Shown piece after piece: positions 8,028-16,974 of a stretch of DNA of 64,000 bases. The notes beneath the pieces were generated by a model that saw nothing but the letters and a program-made list of their open reading frames with translations, was not told where the DNA came from and made no database searches. Made by a program: the position numbers and the translations under genes. The first letter of the stretch is position 1, and each line of letters starts with the position of its first letter. Origin of the DNA: Glycocaulis sp. (lineage in GTDB: Bacteria > Pseudomonadota > Alphaproteobacteria > Caulobacterales > Maricaulaceae); the NCBI GenBank assembly GCA_022565665.1, contig JAIUMI010000001.1, positions 186,001 to 250,000 on the forward strand, written 5' to 3'.

Positions 8028-9386
8028 ATGAGCGAGACGATGCGCCGCCGCGCGCAATACCGGCGGCTGGCCTACCGGATGGAATCCTGGATGCGCACCC
8101 GGCTGTGGGCGCAGGTGATGGCCGGGCTCGTGCTTGGAGTGTTCGCGGGGCTTCTGCTCGGCCCGGAGGCGGACCTTATCCCGCGCGATACCGCAGAGCT
8201 GATCGGCGGCTGGCTTGCCCTGCCGGGCAGCATCTTCCTCTCCCTGATCAAGATGGTGCTGATGCCGCTGGTGCTGTCCTCCATCGTGCTGGGGCTCGCC
8301 GCGAGCGCATCCGACCCTGCGGGCTTGCGCGCTTCGGGCACCCGGCTTGCCGGTTTTGTGGGCGTCACGACGCTCGCCGCAGCCCTGCTGGGCGCCACAC
8401 TGGGCCTGACAATCGCACCGGGCACGCTGATCGATTCTGCCACCGCCGAGGCCGTGGCAGGCGATGCGCCGCTGGTGGCTGATGTGACCGACGAGGCACC
8501 GGCCAATAATGACCGGCTGGGCGAGATCATCCAGACCGCGCCGGACCTGATCGTGGGGCTGGTGCCGGACAATCCGCTCGCCTCTGCCGTGCAGAACGAG
8601 ATGCTGGCGATTGTCATTTTCGGCCTGTTCCTGGGCGCGGCCTATGTCAGCTCCACCAACAAGACCCGGCTCGACCCGCTGCTCGGCGTGTTCGAAGGGC
8701 TGCTGGAAGTCTCCATGACCGTGGTGCGCTGGGCAATGTATATCACGCCCTACGCCGTGTTCGGCCTGACCGCCCAGCTGCTGGCGCGCCTCGGCGTGGG
8801 GTCGCTGGCAGCGCTCGGCGCCTATGTCGGCACCGTGCTGATCGGGCTGGCGCTCCTGCTGGTCCTCTATCTGGTGCTGGTTGCCCTGCTCGGCCGGATG
8901 AACCCGCTGAAATTCCAGTCTGCGGTGGGCGAAGCGCAGCTCCTTGCCTTCTCCACCTCATCCTCGGCTGCTGTCATGCCGCTCTCCATCCGCATCGCAG
9001 TGGAAAAGCTTGGCGTGCCGCCCTCCATGGCAAGTTTCATCATCCCGCTGGCCGCAACCGTCAACATGGCCGGCACCGCTCTCTATCAGGCTGTCGCGGT
9101 GATCTTCGTGGCGCAGGTGGCAGGCGTCACGCTGGCACCGGGCGAGATCGCCATCATCGTGCTGACGCTGGTCGCCTCCTCCATCGGCGCACCGGGTGCG
9201 CCAGGTGTCTCGATTGCCATTCTCTCCGGACTGATCGCCAGCTTCGGCATACCGCCCGCAGGGCTGGTCTTCGTACTCGGCGTGGACAGATTTCTCGACA
9301 TGGCCCGCACATCGGTCAATGTAACGGGTGATCTCGTCGCGACACGGATTCTCGCCGTCAGCACGCACCGCAAGGAAGAGGACTGA
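8028..9386 (+). CDS. Dicarboxylate/amino acid:cation symporter (DAACS)
   Basis: A 452-residue inner-membrane transporter of the DAACS (GltP/DctA) family, taking up dicarboxylates or acidic amino acids with protons or sodium. Transmembrane segments begin at 'VMAGLVLGVFAGLLLG'. The family hairpin with serines is seen as 'AFSTSSSAAVMPLSI', followed by 'IIPLAATVNMAGTALYQAVA' and 'SIGAPGAPGVSI', with 'GVDRFLDMARTSVNVTGD' near the end, the segment containing substrate-binding D, R and N. The start at 8028 follows AGGAGG; a TTG at 8001 is less likely. The substrate is not resolved. Confidence 0.9.
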   Translation: MSETMRRRAQYRRLAYRMESWMRTRLWAQVMAGLVLGVFAGLLLGPEADLIPRDTAELIGGWLALPGSIFLSLIKMVLMPLVLSSIVLGLAASASDPAGLRASGTRLAGFVGVTTLAAALLGATLGLTIAPGTLIDSATAEAVAGDAPLVADVTDEAPANNDRLGEIIQTAPDLIVGLVPDNPLASAVQNEMLAIVIFGLFLGAAYVSSTNKTRLDPLLGVFEGLLEVSMTVVRWAMYITPYAVFGLTAQLLARLGVGSLAALGAYVGTVLIGLALLLVLYLVLVALLGRMNPLKFQSAVGEAQLLAFSTSSSAAVMPLSIRIAVEKLGVPPSMASFIIPLAATVNMAGTALYQAVAVIFVAQVAGVTLAPGEIAIIVLTLVASSIGAPGAPGVSIAILSGLIASFGIPPAGLVFVLGVDRFLDMARTSVNVTGDLVATRILAVSTHRKEED

Positions 9387-9397
9387 AGAAGACGCCC

Positions 9398-10057
9398 ATG
9401 GCTTCGGTTAATGTCGATCTCGTCCTTGATCCGGTCTGCCCGTGGTGCTGGCTTGGTCACCGCTACTGGAAAGCCGCGCAGGAGCTGGTACCGGAGATCG
9501 CGGTTGAAACCGTGCTGCGCCCGTTCCAGCTGGATGATTCGATTCCCAAACAGGGCGTGCCCTATCAGGCCTATATGAAGGCGCGTATTGGCGAGGACGC
9601 ACAAGGCCGCTTCAAGGCGATGCGCGCGCATCTGGAAGAGGCCGGGCCGAAGGCCGGCATCGTGTTCAATTTCGACGAGATCACCACCCGCCCCAACACG
9701 ATGGACGCCCACCGCGTGATCCGCTGGGCACAAGGCCAGGGCCAGGGCGAGGAGGCCGCCGAAGCCGTCTTCAAGGCCTATTTCGAGGAACGACGCGATA
9801 TCGGCGCGGCAGACGAACTCGTCGCCATCGCCGAGGCCATCGGGCTGGAAGGCGATGTGGTGCGTGATCTGCTCGCCAGCAATCGCGATACGGCCGAGAT
9901 CGAGCGCGAGGAGCGCTTCTTCCGCTCTCTCGGCGTCGCAGGTGTGCCCTGCTTCATCTTCAACGGCGCATTTGCTGTCTCCGGCGCGGAAGCCCCTGAA
10001 ACGCTGGCCGATGCGATCCGCAAGGCCAGCACCCTGCCGCAGGAGCACGAGGAATGA
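9398..10057 (+). CDS. DsbA family oxidoreductase (FrnE-like)
   Basis: This 219-residue thioredoxin-fold protein belongs to the DsbA/FrnE group. The active site C-P-W-C lies close to the N-terminus ('LDPVCPWCWLGHRYW'). The cis-proline loop is 'GVAGVPCFIFNGAFAVSGA'. There is no signal peptide, so it is likely a cytoplasmic disulfide isomerase or oxidoreductase, as FrnE is. The end overlaps the next gene by four bases. It starts 11 bp after the symporter gene and may be in the same transcript. Confidence 0.88.
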   Translation: MASVNVDLVLDPVCPWCWLGHRYWKAAQELVPEIAVETVLRPFQLDDSIPKQGVPYQAYMKARIGEDAQGRFKAMRAHLEEAGPKAGIVFNFDEITTRPNTMDAHRVIRWAQGQGQGEEAAEAVFKAYFEERRDIGAADELVAIAEAIGLEGDVVRDLLASNRDTAEIEREERFFRSLGVAGVPCFIFNGAFAVSGAEAPETLADAIRKASTLPQEHEE

Positions 10058-10404
10058 GGGCGCTGGCGCTCGTCCCCCTCATGGCGCTGCTGGCAGGCTG
10101 TGCGGACACGGCGCGCGACTATCCAGATGGCGAGGCGCAGATCGCCTTCACCACCGCCTGCAATGAGCGCTTCGACTATCCTGAGGGCGTATGCGCCTGC
10201 CTGTCGGAGCGCGCGGCGGGCCGGTTTGACCGCACCGAGTTTGCCATTCTGACCCACAGCCTGTCCGGCGCGCCGATCCGCGCCGAGATGGAGGCAGCGG
10301 GGCTCAATTCCAGCGTTCAGGGCGCGATCAGCCGCTTTGTCTCGGAGAATCTGACGCGCTGCTGGCCGGATACAGAAAACGGACCAGATCAACAAGACGG
10401 ATAA
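10054..10404 (+). CDS. Predicted small lipoprotein
   Basis: A 116-residue protein with a short signal peptide and lipobox ('ALVPLMALLAGC', acylated cysteine at residue 16). The mature part is acidic and contains further cysteines (CNERF, VCACLSE, RCWPD) that could form disulfides. The middle helix pattern is similar to small secreted proteins of unknown function in alphaproteobacteria. I do not recognise a family. It overlaps the DsbA-family gene upstream by ATGA, which might mean the two act together on thiols, but this is speculative. Confidence 0.7.
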   Translation: MRALALVPLMALLAGCADTARDYPDGEAQIAFTTACNERFDYPEGVCACLSERAAGRFDRTEFAILTHSLSGAPIRAEMEAAGLNSSVQGAISRFVSENLTRCWPDTENGPDQQDG

Positions 10405-10422
10405 CGGGCGGAGGAGACGGCC

Positions 10423-10815
10423 ATGACACCCATCGAGGCAGCCGGGCTTTATGTCGGCATAAACATTCTCATCCTGCTGGCGCTGGCCTGGCAGGTGATC
10501 AGTGCGCGGCGCAGCGAGAAGGTGGGCTTTGGCGATGGCGGCAATGAGATGCTGCTGCGCCGCATCCGTGTCCACGCCAATGCCGCCGAATGGGTGCCGG
10601 GCATGCTGGTGGGCCTTGTCGTGCTGGCCCTGCTGGACGCGCACCTGATCGTGATCCATGCGCTGGGCGCGGCCCTGACGGTGGCGCGCGTGCTGCACGC
10701 TGTCGGGCTGGGCGGCAATGCCGGCGTCTCGTTCGGCCGGTTCGCCGGCACGCTGCTCACCCTGATCATCTATGCCGCGGGCGGCATCGCGATTGTCTGG
10801 TATGCAGTCACATGA
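10423..10815 (+). CDS. MAPEG family membrane protein
   Basis: A 130-residue integral membrane protein of the MAPEG family (glutathione and eicosanoid metabolism related). The first segment 'LYVGINILILLALAWQVI' is followed by the conserved 'RRIRVHANAAEWVPGML', which has the R-x-x-x-N-x-x-E pattern. Two to three more hydrophobic helices follow. Bacterial members are mostly uncharacterised and may have glutathione transferase or peroxidase activity. A ribosome binding site (GGAGG) precedes the ATG. It lies 18 bp after the lipoprotein gene. Confidence 0.85.
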   Translation: MTPIEAAGLYVGINILILLALAWQVISARRSEKVGFGDGGNEMLLRRIRVHANAAEWVPGMLVGLVVLALLDAHLIVIHALGAALTVARVLHAVGLGGNAGVSFGRFAGTLLTLIIYAAGGIAIVWYAVT

Positions 10816-10863
10816 GGCGCACGCATTGCCGGTCAGGCCCTGCACGGCTATAGCCCCAGCACC

Positions 10864-12234
10864 ATGACACAATCGAAAAACACGTCTGCCGGGCCCAACC
10901 CGGGCACCCTTCTGCCGCTGGCGCAGAGCCTTCTGGATCGCGCCATGAAAGCCGGTGCCGACGCCGCCGAAGTGATTTTGTCGGAATCGCGTTCGCTGGA
11001 AGTCGCCGTGCGCGAGGGCGCGCTTGAAGATGTGGAGCGCTCTGAATCGCGCTCGGCGGGCCTGCGTGTCTTTATCGGCAAGCGCATGGCCGGCACCGCC
11101 TTCTCCGATCTCTCCGATGACGGCGCAGAGCTGGCTGTGGGCCGCGTGATGGCGATGGCCAGGGTCGCGCCCGAAGACCCGTATTGCGGGCTTGTGGAGC
11201 GTGAGGCGCAGGCGGCGACAATTCCCGATATCGCGCTTTACGAAGCCAGCGAATGGGATGCGGGCGCGCTTGAAGCTGCCGCGCTCGAGATGGAAGCGGC
11301 GGCACTGAAGGTGCAGGGTGTAGCCATGGTAGCCTCCTCCGGCGCGAGCCTCAGTGCCGGTGCATCGGTCATGCTCAGCTCGACAGGCTTTACCGGCCAG
11401 AAGCGCGGCTCGCTCGCGGGGCTTGGCATCGCGGCGGTGGCGAAGAATGGCGATGTGATGGAGCGTGATTACGACCATCACTCCATGCGCCAGCGCTCGG
11501 CCCTGCGCAGCCCCGTCGAGATCGGCACACGCGCAGGTGAACAGGCCGTCGCCCGGCTCGGCTCAGAAAAGATGAGTTCGGGCAAGATGCCGGTCGTCTT
11601 TGACAAGCGCGTCTCGGACGATTTTCTGGGCTATCTCATCGGCGGCATTTCCGGTTCGGCCATCGCGCGCGGCACCTCGTTCCTGCGCACAAAACTTGGC
11701 GAACGCATCTTCGCTGAAGGTATCGACGTGGTGGAAGATCCGCTCAAAGACTGGGGTCATGGGAGCCGCGCCTTTGATGGCGAGGGCGTTGCCTGCCGCC
11801 CGCGCGCGCTCATAGAGGATGGCGTCCTGACAGGCTGGCTCCTCAATGCCGCCAGCGCGCGCCAGCTCTCCCTGCCGCTTTCAGGCCATGCCAGCGCCAG
11901 CCCCGGCGGCGCACCGGGCATTGGCGTGTCCAACGTGCATCTCGCCCCCGGCGAGCGCACGCGCGCCGAGCTGATAAGCGATGCCGGCAACGGGCTTCTG
12001 GTGACCGAGATGTTCGGCGCCTCGTTCAACGCCAATACCGGCGACTGGTCGGTGGGCGTGGCCGGCTTCCGTATCGAGAATGGCAAGATCGCAGGCCCCG
12101 TCAGTGAGAGCACGGTGGCGGGCAATATGCTTGATATTTTCGCGCGGCTGGAACCGGGCAGCGATCTGGAGTTTGACAGCCGGGTCACCGCACCCAGCGT
12201 CATTGTGGACGCCCTTTCCGTTGGCGGACGCTGA
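10864..12234 (+). CDS. pmbA: PmbA/TldE-type metalloprotease subunit
   Basis: A 456-residue TldD/PmbA-family protein. It lacks an H-E-x-x-H zinc motif, so it is the TldE/PmbA partner rather than the catalytic TldD. Family features include 'VRDGALEDVERSESR'-like N-terminal sequence, 'VFDKRVSDDFLGYLIGGISGSAIARG', 'RAFDGEGVACRP' and 'ITEMFGASFNANTGDWSVGVAGF'-like C-terminal sequence. TldD/TldE processes modified peptides and the CcdA antitoxin in E. coli. No tldD gene is in the window, which is usual. The stop overlaps the next gene's likely TTG start. Confidence 0.9.
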   Translation: MTQSKNTSAGPNPGTLLPLAQSLLDRAMKAGADAAEVILSESRSLEVAVREGALEDVERSESRSAGLRVFIGKRMAGTAFSDLSDDGAELAVGRVMAMARVAPEDPYCGLVEREAQAATIPDIALYEASEWDAGALEAAALEMEAAALKVQGVAMVASSGASLSAGASVMLSSTGFTGQKRGSLAGLGIAAVAKNGDVMERDYDHHSMRQRSALRSPVEIGTRAGEQAVARLGSEKMSSGKMPVVFDKRVSDDFLGYLIGGISGSAIARGTSFLRTKLGERIFAEGIDVVEDPLKDWGHGSRAFDGEGVACRPRALIEDGVLTGWLLNAASARQLSLPLSGHASASPGGAPGIGVSNVHLAPGERTRAELISDAGNGLLVTEMFGASFNANTGDWSVGVAGFRIENGKIAGPVSESTVAGNMLDIFARLEPGSDLEFDSRVTAPSVIVDALSVGGR

Positions 12235-13006
12235 TACCGATCTTGATCTTCTCGCCTCGGCCGCTCTGGAGGCCGGGACCATCGCCATGGCCTTCTTCCG
12301 GCAGGGCAAGCGGCTGAATGCGTGGGAGAAGGCCCCCGGCGATCCGGTCAGCGAGGCGGATCTCGCGCTTGATCGCTTCCTGAAAGACGCGCTGACGGGT
12401 GCCCGTCCCGATTATGGCTGGCTGTCGGAGGAAAGCGCCGAAGAAGGCCACGATGCGGCGCGGCGCTTCATTGTCGATCCGATTGACGGCACGCGCGCCT
12501 TTGTGAAGGGCAGGGCCGATTTCTGCATCTCGCTGGCCGTCGTCGAGAACGGAATGCCACTGGCCGCTGCGCTCTACGCCCCGGTGGACGAGGCGCTCTA
12601 CACAGCCACTCCCGGCAGGGGCGCGCAGCGCAATGGCGAGACGCTGCATGTGACAGCGGCGAGCACCATCGCCGGAGCGCGCCTGATGGGGGATGCGGGG
12701 CGGCTGGTCGATCTGCGCCATCTGGGCGCACAGACCATACATGTGAACTCCGTCGCCCTGCGTCTCGCCCTGACCGCTGCCGGCGAGGCAGACGGGATTG
12801 TCGCCGTGCGCCCGAAGAAGGACTGGGATCTGGCGGCAGGACACCTCATCCTCTCCGAAGCGGGCGGGCTGATTACCGGCCACAAGGGCGAGGCGCTGCG
12901 CTATGACGGGCCGGATGCGCGCCAGCCACCGCCCGTGGCGGCTGGCCCCGCCCTGCATGCTTTGCTATTGGAGCAGCTTGCCGAGAATGGAGACGAATCG
13001 CGATGA
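12221..13006 (+). CDS. cysQ: Inositol monophosphatase family protein (CysQ-like)
   Basis: A 261-residue lithium-sensitive-type phosphatase, most like 3'(2'),5'-bisphosphate nucleotidase CysQ, which removes PAP from sulfate assimilation. Metal-binding motifs are 'SEESAEE' , 'VDPIDGTRAFVKG' (DPIDGT) and 'KKDWDLAAGHLILSEAGG'. The likely start is TTG at 12221, overlapping pmbA by 14 bases; this gives the usual length. An upstream ATG at 12080 would run deep inside pmbA. It is followed by DUF4170 with an ATGA overlap, a pair commonly seen in alphaproteobacteria. CysQ versus inositol phosphatase cannot be proven here. Confidence 0.82.
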   Translation: MADADTDLDLLASAALEAGTIAMAFFRQGKRLNAWEKAPGDPVSEADLALDRFLKDALTGARPDYGWLSEESAEEGHDAARRFIVDPIDGTRAFVKGRADFCISLAVVENGMPLAAALYAPVDEALYTATPGRGAQRNGETLHVTAASTIAGARLMGDAGRLVDLRHLGAQTIHVNSVALRLALTAAGEADGIVAVRPKKDWDLAAGHLILSEAGGLITGHKGEALRYDGPDARQPPPVAAGPALHALLLEQLAENGDESR

Positions 13007-13245
13007 ACCAGGCCCAGCTTCTTCACCTTGTGATCGGCGGCGAGCTGACCGAGGTGCGCCCGGACGTGCATGAGTTCAAGGACCTGAACGCAGTCGAGTT
13101 CGTGGGCGCTTTCCCCGACTATGAAACCGCACGTCAGGCGTGGAAGGCCGCCGCCCAGCGCACAGTGGACAATGCCCATATGCGCTTCTTCATCATTCAT
13201 GCGCACAAGCTGCTTGATCCGGCCCAGGGCGGGCCGCAGGGCTGA
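13003..13245 (+). CDS. DUF4170 domain protein
   Basis: An 80-residue alphaproteobacterial protein of family DUF4170. It has the typical 'LHLVIGGELTE' start and 'GAFPDYETARQAWKAAAQRTVDNAHMRFFIIHAHKL' core. The function is not known. It overlaps the phosphatase gene by four bases and precedes the exporter gene, so it is probably part of the same envelope-related operon. Confidence 0.85.
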   Translation: MNQAQLLHLVIGGELTEVRPDVHEFKDLNAVEFVGAFPDYETARQAWKAAAQRTVDNAHMRFFIIHAHKLLDPAQGGPQG

Positions 13246-15034
13246 CGCGCTGACCGACCCAGCCCCTTCCGAGCCCAAAGGGCAGACAATAGGCTCGCTA
13301 GCGCTGGCCAGGCGGCTGATGCGCGGCTGGGTGCTGCCCAAATGGCCGCTTCTGGTCTGGGGGCTCTTTCTTTCGGCCATCACCGCGGCGGCAGTGAGCG
13401 GATATGCGCTGGTTATCCGTGACATGACCAATCTGATGGAAGCGCGTGACCCTAACGTCATCTGGCTCGCCCCGGCGCTCATCCTGCCACTGGTCATCAT
13501 ACGCTCCGCCTCCCTCTACCTGCAGACACTTGCCACCAACCGGCTCGCCCTCTCGGTGATGCGCGATCTCCAGACGGCCATGTATGCCCGGCTGATGGAG
13601 GCGGATTTCGCCCGCCTTCAGGGCGAAGCCGCAGGCTCGCTCGTCTCTCGCTTCACCAACGACATCACTACTTTGCGCGAAAGCCTTGTACGCGCCGCCA
13701 ACAATCTGACGCGCGACACGCTGCAGGTAATTGGCGGGGTCGCCGTGATGATCTGGCTGGACTGGGTGCTGGCCCTGCTCCTGCTGCTTGTCCTGCCGGT
13801 GGCGGGCGCGCCTGTCCTGCATATCGGACGGATCATCCGCAAGCGCTCGCTCCGCGTGATGAGCCAGATGGGCAATGTGACGAGCTTTCTGGAAGAAACC
13901 TTGAGCGGCGCACGCCTCATCAAGACTTTCTCGCTGGAAAACTATGCCCGCACCCGCTCCAGAACCGCTTTCGCCGAACGCTTCCGCCTGCTGCAGGCCA
14001 TGGTGCGTGACCGGTCCAAGATTGAACCGCTGATGGAAATTGCGGGCGGCATCGCGCTGGCGGGCATTTTTGCCGTCGCAGGCTGGCGCATGGCCACCGG
14101 CGACAGCGATGTAGGCCGCTTCCTTGGCGTGATTGCCGCTCTGCTGATCGTCAGCCCCGCCCTGCGCGCGCTCGGCTCTCTCGCCGGCGCGATACAGGAG
14201 GGCATGGGGGTGCTGGAACGCGTCTTCAACCTGCTGGATGAAGACCCGCGCCTGACCGAGACCGCAGGCGCAAAGCCACTGAAAGCCAAGGGTGGAGCCG
14301 TGGCGCTTAAGAATGTCCGCTTTGCCTATGATGCGGAGAAAGCCGCGCTCGATGGCGTCGATATGGACGTGCCGGCGGGCAAAACGGTGGCTCTGGTTGG
14401 CCCATCCGGCTCAGGCAAGACAAGCGTGCTGAACCTTATCGCGCGGCTCTATGATCCGCAGGCGGGCCGGGTCGAGATTGACAGGCAGGATATTGCAAAG
14501 GCCACGCTCGCAAGCGTGCGCGGCTCGGTGGCGCTGGTGAGTCAGGACATAACCCTGTTTGATGACACGATCGCCGCCAATATCGGCTTTGGCGCGCTGG
14601 ACGCCGATCAGGCCGCTATCGAGGCAGCTGCGAAGGCCGCTGACGCGCATGATTTCATCACCAGCCTGCCGGGCGGCTACGATTTCCGCGCCGGACCGCG
14701 CGGCAATCAGCTCTCGGGCGGCCAGCGTCAGCGCATCGCGATTGCGCGTGCCATACTGAAGGACGCACCGATACTGTTGCTGGACGAGGCGACCTCGGCG
14801 CTGGACGCCCAGTCCGAAGCGCGCGTACAGGCCGCGCTCGACCGGCTCAGCGAAGGGCGCACCACGCTGGTCATCGCCCACCGGCTCTTCACCGTGCGCC
14901 GGGCAGACTGGATCTATGTAATGAATGAGGGCCGCGTGGTGGAACAGGGCCGCCATGACGATCTGGTCGCGGCTGGCGGGCTCTATGCTGATCTGTGCCG
15001 GATACAGTTCCGTGATGGGGATCAGGCGACGTAG
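13214..15034 (+). CDS. MsbA-type ABC transporter (fused permease and ATPase)
   Basis: A half-transporter of about 600 residues with an N-terminal six-helix domain (from 'WPLLVWGLFLSAITAAAVSGY') and a C-terminal ATPase. Walker A is 'VGPSGSGKTSVL', the signature 'LSGGQRQRIAIARA', Walker B 'ILLLDEATSALD' and the H-loop 'VIAHRL'. Such proteins flip lipid A (MsbA) or export lipids and drugs. The neighbouring kdtA, lpxK and acyltransferase genes favour lipid A. The start is uncertain: TTG 13214 is the nearest standard codon covering the conserved region, CTG 13250 begins a family-like N-terminus, and ATG 13319 would be short. Confidence 0.87.
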   Translation: MIRPRAGRRADALTDPAPSEPKGQTIGSLALARRLMRGWVLPKWPLLVWGLFLSAITAAAVSGYALVIRDMTNLMEARDPNVIWLAPALILPLVIIRSASLYLQTLATNRLALSVMRDLQTAMYARLMEADFARLQGEAAGSLVSRFTNDITTLRESLVRAANNLTRDTLQVIGGVAVMIWLDWVLALLLLLVLPVAGAPVLHIGRIIRKRSLRVMSQMGNVTSFLEETLSGARLIKTFSLENYARTRSRTAFAERFRLLQAMVRDRSKIEPLMEIAGGIALAGIFAVAGWRMATGDSDVGRFLGVIAALLIVSPALRALGSLAGAIQEGMGVLERVFNLLDEDPRLTETAGAKPLKAKGGAVALKNVRFAYDAEKAALDGVDMDVPAGKTVALVGPSGSGKTSVLNLIARLYDPQAGRVEIDRQDIAKATLASVRGSVALVSQDITLFDDTIAANIGFGALDADQAAIEAAAKAADAHDFITSLPGGYDFRAGPRGNQLSGGQRQRIAIARAILKDAPILLLDEATSALDAQSEARVQAALDRLSEGRTTLVIAHRLFTVRRADWIYVMNEGRVVEQGRHDDLVAAGGLYADLCRIQFRDGDQAT

Positions 15035-15414
15035 AGCGTGTCGGCGTCCACGTCCGTGCGTAGCCAGACTTCGGCCTGCGCCACGCTGGTAAACACCATC
15101 GCGTCATGACCCGTCTGGCAAAGCGCACGCCGCCAGAGCCGCGAATAGGCGCAGCTATAGTCGCGCCCCACAATGGCGATGCGCGAGGCGGGCATTTGCC
15201 GTCCGCAGGCCTCCGCCATCTCGATGACCGCCGGACTTTCCACGCCGCAATGTGCCTTGACCGCGTCGAAAAGGATGCAGCGGGCAGGCTGGGCGAGATA
15301 GAAGCTCAGGAAGTCGGGCGTGCTCTGCGCGTAGGTGGAATTGTTGCGTTCGCCCGATACGGCGATGATAACAATGCCCCTATCCGGGCTGAGCGATATG
15401 TGATGACGGCCCAT
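15022..15414 (-). CDS. SpoIIAA/STAS-like hypothetical protein
   Basis: A 130-residue protein without a firm family. The alternation of strands and helices ('GIVIIAVSGE...ARCILFDAVKAHCG...ASRIAIVGRDYS...HDAMVFTSVAQAEVWLRTD') resembles the SpoIIAA/STAS-like fold found in small proteins that bind lipids or regulators. The ATG at 15414 has GGAGG 7 bases upstream. The 3' end overlaps the convergent exporter gene by 13 bases. It lies next to the phosphatase gene at 15481 on the same strand, and the two may form a signalling pair. No function is claimed. Confidence 0.6.
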   Translation of the reverse strand: MGRHHISLSPDRGIVIIAVSGERNNSTYAQSTPDFLSFYLAQPARCILFDAVKAHCGVESPAVIEMAEACGRQMPASRIAIVGRDYSCAYSRLWRRALCQTGHDAMVFTSVAQAEVWLRTDVDADTLYVA

Positions 15415-15480
15415 TGGCAGCCCTCCCATTGGAAAGGCAGGTTAAAGGCCAACAGGTTAATGGGCGGTATGACACCGGGA

Positions 15481-16143
15481 TCATTCCCGGCGCAGTAAAC
15501 GCTCGGTTAATATCGAACCCCACCAGCTGGCCATGAAACCGTCATGGCAGGCCTGCCGGTCATATTCGGTACGCACCCATTCGAGAAATCCGATAGGCTC
15601 GCGCGCATTGCGGTCGAGATAAAGCTGGAAGAAGTGATCCAGCATCCCCGTCTTGCCCTGTTTGACGTGCCCGTATTTGAGCGAGAGGTGCGAGATCGCC
15701 TCTTCCACCGGCTTTCCTTCGTGCAGGATGAGGTAAAGCACGGCAACGATGCCTGCCCGGTCCGAGCCCGACTTACAGTGCATGAAGGCGGGATACTCGA
15801 TAGAGCCGAACACCTCGATCAGCTTTTCGATACGCTCCACGAAGGGCGCCTCGCGTGAGCCCCAGCCCAGATCAATCACGGTGAGCCCGTGCCTCTTCGC
15901 GGCCCAGTGCTCCAGATCATAGTAGGAGCGGCCCGGCTGTACCCCGCGCAGGTTCAAGATTGTCCTGAAGCCCTGATCGGCCAGCCACGCGATACGGTCA
16001 GGGTCGGGCTGGTTGCCGCGCCACATCTGCCCGCCGACATGGCGGTGATTGTGCCAGCCCCGGCGTATAATGCCGTGGTCTTCCCACATCAGGCGGGACA
16101 GGGCGGCCTTGTAGGCGGCAGGATCATCAAGCGTTTCAGTCAT
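15481..16143 (-). CDS. Protein tyrosine/dual-specificity phosphatase-like protein
   Basis: A 220-residue cytoplasmic protein with the cysteine phosphatase signature 'HCKSGSDRAG' (C-x5-R, about residue 127) and an upstream acidic loop 'DLGWGSREAP' that could supply the general acid. 'MWRGNQPDPDRIAWLADQGFRTILNLRG' matches the DSP/PTP-like N-terminal region. The substrate could be phosphotyrosine, phosphoinositide or another phosphoester. An in-frame ATG at 16143 is taken as the start because homologous sequence begins there. It is divergent from the DUF374 gene with 87 bp between. Confidence 0.82.
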   Translation of the reverse strand: MTETLDDPAAYKAALSRLMWEDHGIIRRGWHNHRHVGGQMWRGNQPDPDRIAWLADQGFRTILNLRGVQPGRSYYDLEHWAAKRHGLTVIDLGWGSREAPFVERIEKLIEVFGSIEYPAFMHCKSGSDRAGIVAVLYLILHEGKPVEEAISHLSLKYGHVKQGKTGMLDHFFQLYLDRNAREPIGFLEWVRTEYDRQACHDGFMASWWGSILTERLLRRE

Positions 16144-16230
16144 GGTGGAACAGGCAATAGGAGGTAAGGCGGCTACCCGCAACAACACTTCGCGCTTGAC
16201 CTTGGCGCTCGCGCTGGCCAGCAAAGCGCC

Positions 16231-16974
16231 ATGGTGAAGTCACTTCTTGCCGCAAAACCGGTCCAGATCGCGCTTGGCGCGCTGATGGGCGGGTATATGG
16301 GGCTGGTAAAGAACACGACACGCTGGACCGTCATCAATGACGGACCGATGCGCGAGATCGCCGCCGGGGGCAAGGGCGCCATCGGCTCGTTCTGGCATGG
16401 CCGCCTGTTGATGAGCATCGCCTTCTGGCCCAAAGGCACCCAGCCACCCGCCATCATCGTCTCACGCTCTGCCGATGGCGACATCATCGCGCGTGCCGCC
16501 GCCCATCACGGCGTGGCGGGCATTCGCGGCTCCAGCCGCAAGGTGAGAAAAGATGGCAGCGTGGATGGCAAAGGCGCGATGAGCGCCTACCGCGCCATGG
16601 TACGCCATGTCGAAGAAGGCGGGGTGATGGCCATTACGCCCGATGGCCCCAAGGGGCCGCGCATGCGCGTGCAGGCCGGAGCGCTGCGCCTTGCCGAAGC
16701 CACCGGCGCACCCTTGTTCGCCATAACATGGTCGATCCGCCGGCGGATCGTCTTTGACTCCTGGGACCGCTTCGTCCTGCCTTTGCCCTTCTCGCGCGGG
16801 GTGATCATGTGGAGTGAGCCATACTATCTCGGCTCCAATCCGTCGCCTGAAGAACGCGAGGCGGCAAGGGCGTGGCTGGAAGACACGCTGATCGACCTTA
16901 CCCGCAAGGCAGACAATTGGTGCGGTGTGGAACCGGTGGAGCCCGCTCCTGCCGATGCGGGCAGAGCCAGATGA
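16231..16974 (+). CDS. DUF374 lysophospholipid acyltransferase family protein
   Basis: A 247-residue protein of the DUF374 group in the LPLAT superfamily. It has 'GSFWHGRLLMS' (an H-x4-S/D-like catalytic segment), 'SRSADGDIIARAAAHHGVAGIRGSS', and 'GVMAITPDGPKGPRMRVQAGALRLA', the substrate and CoA/ACP-binding blocks. An N-terminal hydrophobic helix suggests membrane association. It probably acylates lipid A precursors or phospholipids. Its stop overlaps the kdtA start (ATGA), placing it in the lipid A operon. Confidence 0.88.
   Translation: MVKSLLAAKPVQIALGALMGGYMGLVKNTTRWTVINDGPMREIAAGGKGAIGSFWHGRLLMSIAFWPKGTQPPAIIVSRSADGDIIARAAAHHGVAGIRGSSRKVRKDGSVDGKGAMSAYRAMVRHVEEGGVMAITPDGPKGPRMRVQAGALRLAEATGAPLFAITWSIRRRIVFDSWDRFVLPLPFSRGVIMWSEPYYLGSNPSPEEREAARAWLEDTLIDLTRKADNWCGVEPVEPAPADAGRAR

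Noticed and set aside
9778..11481. 567-codon minus-strand open frame
   Set aside because: Overlaps four well-supported plus-strand genes (DsbA family, lipoprotein, MAPEG, PmbA) and has the composition of an antisense frame.
12080..12220. ATG at 12080 as start of the CysQ-like gene
   Set aside because: It would overlap pmbA by about 150 bases and add residues unlike the family; TTG 12221 gives the normal length.
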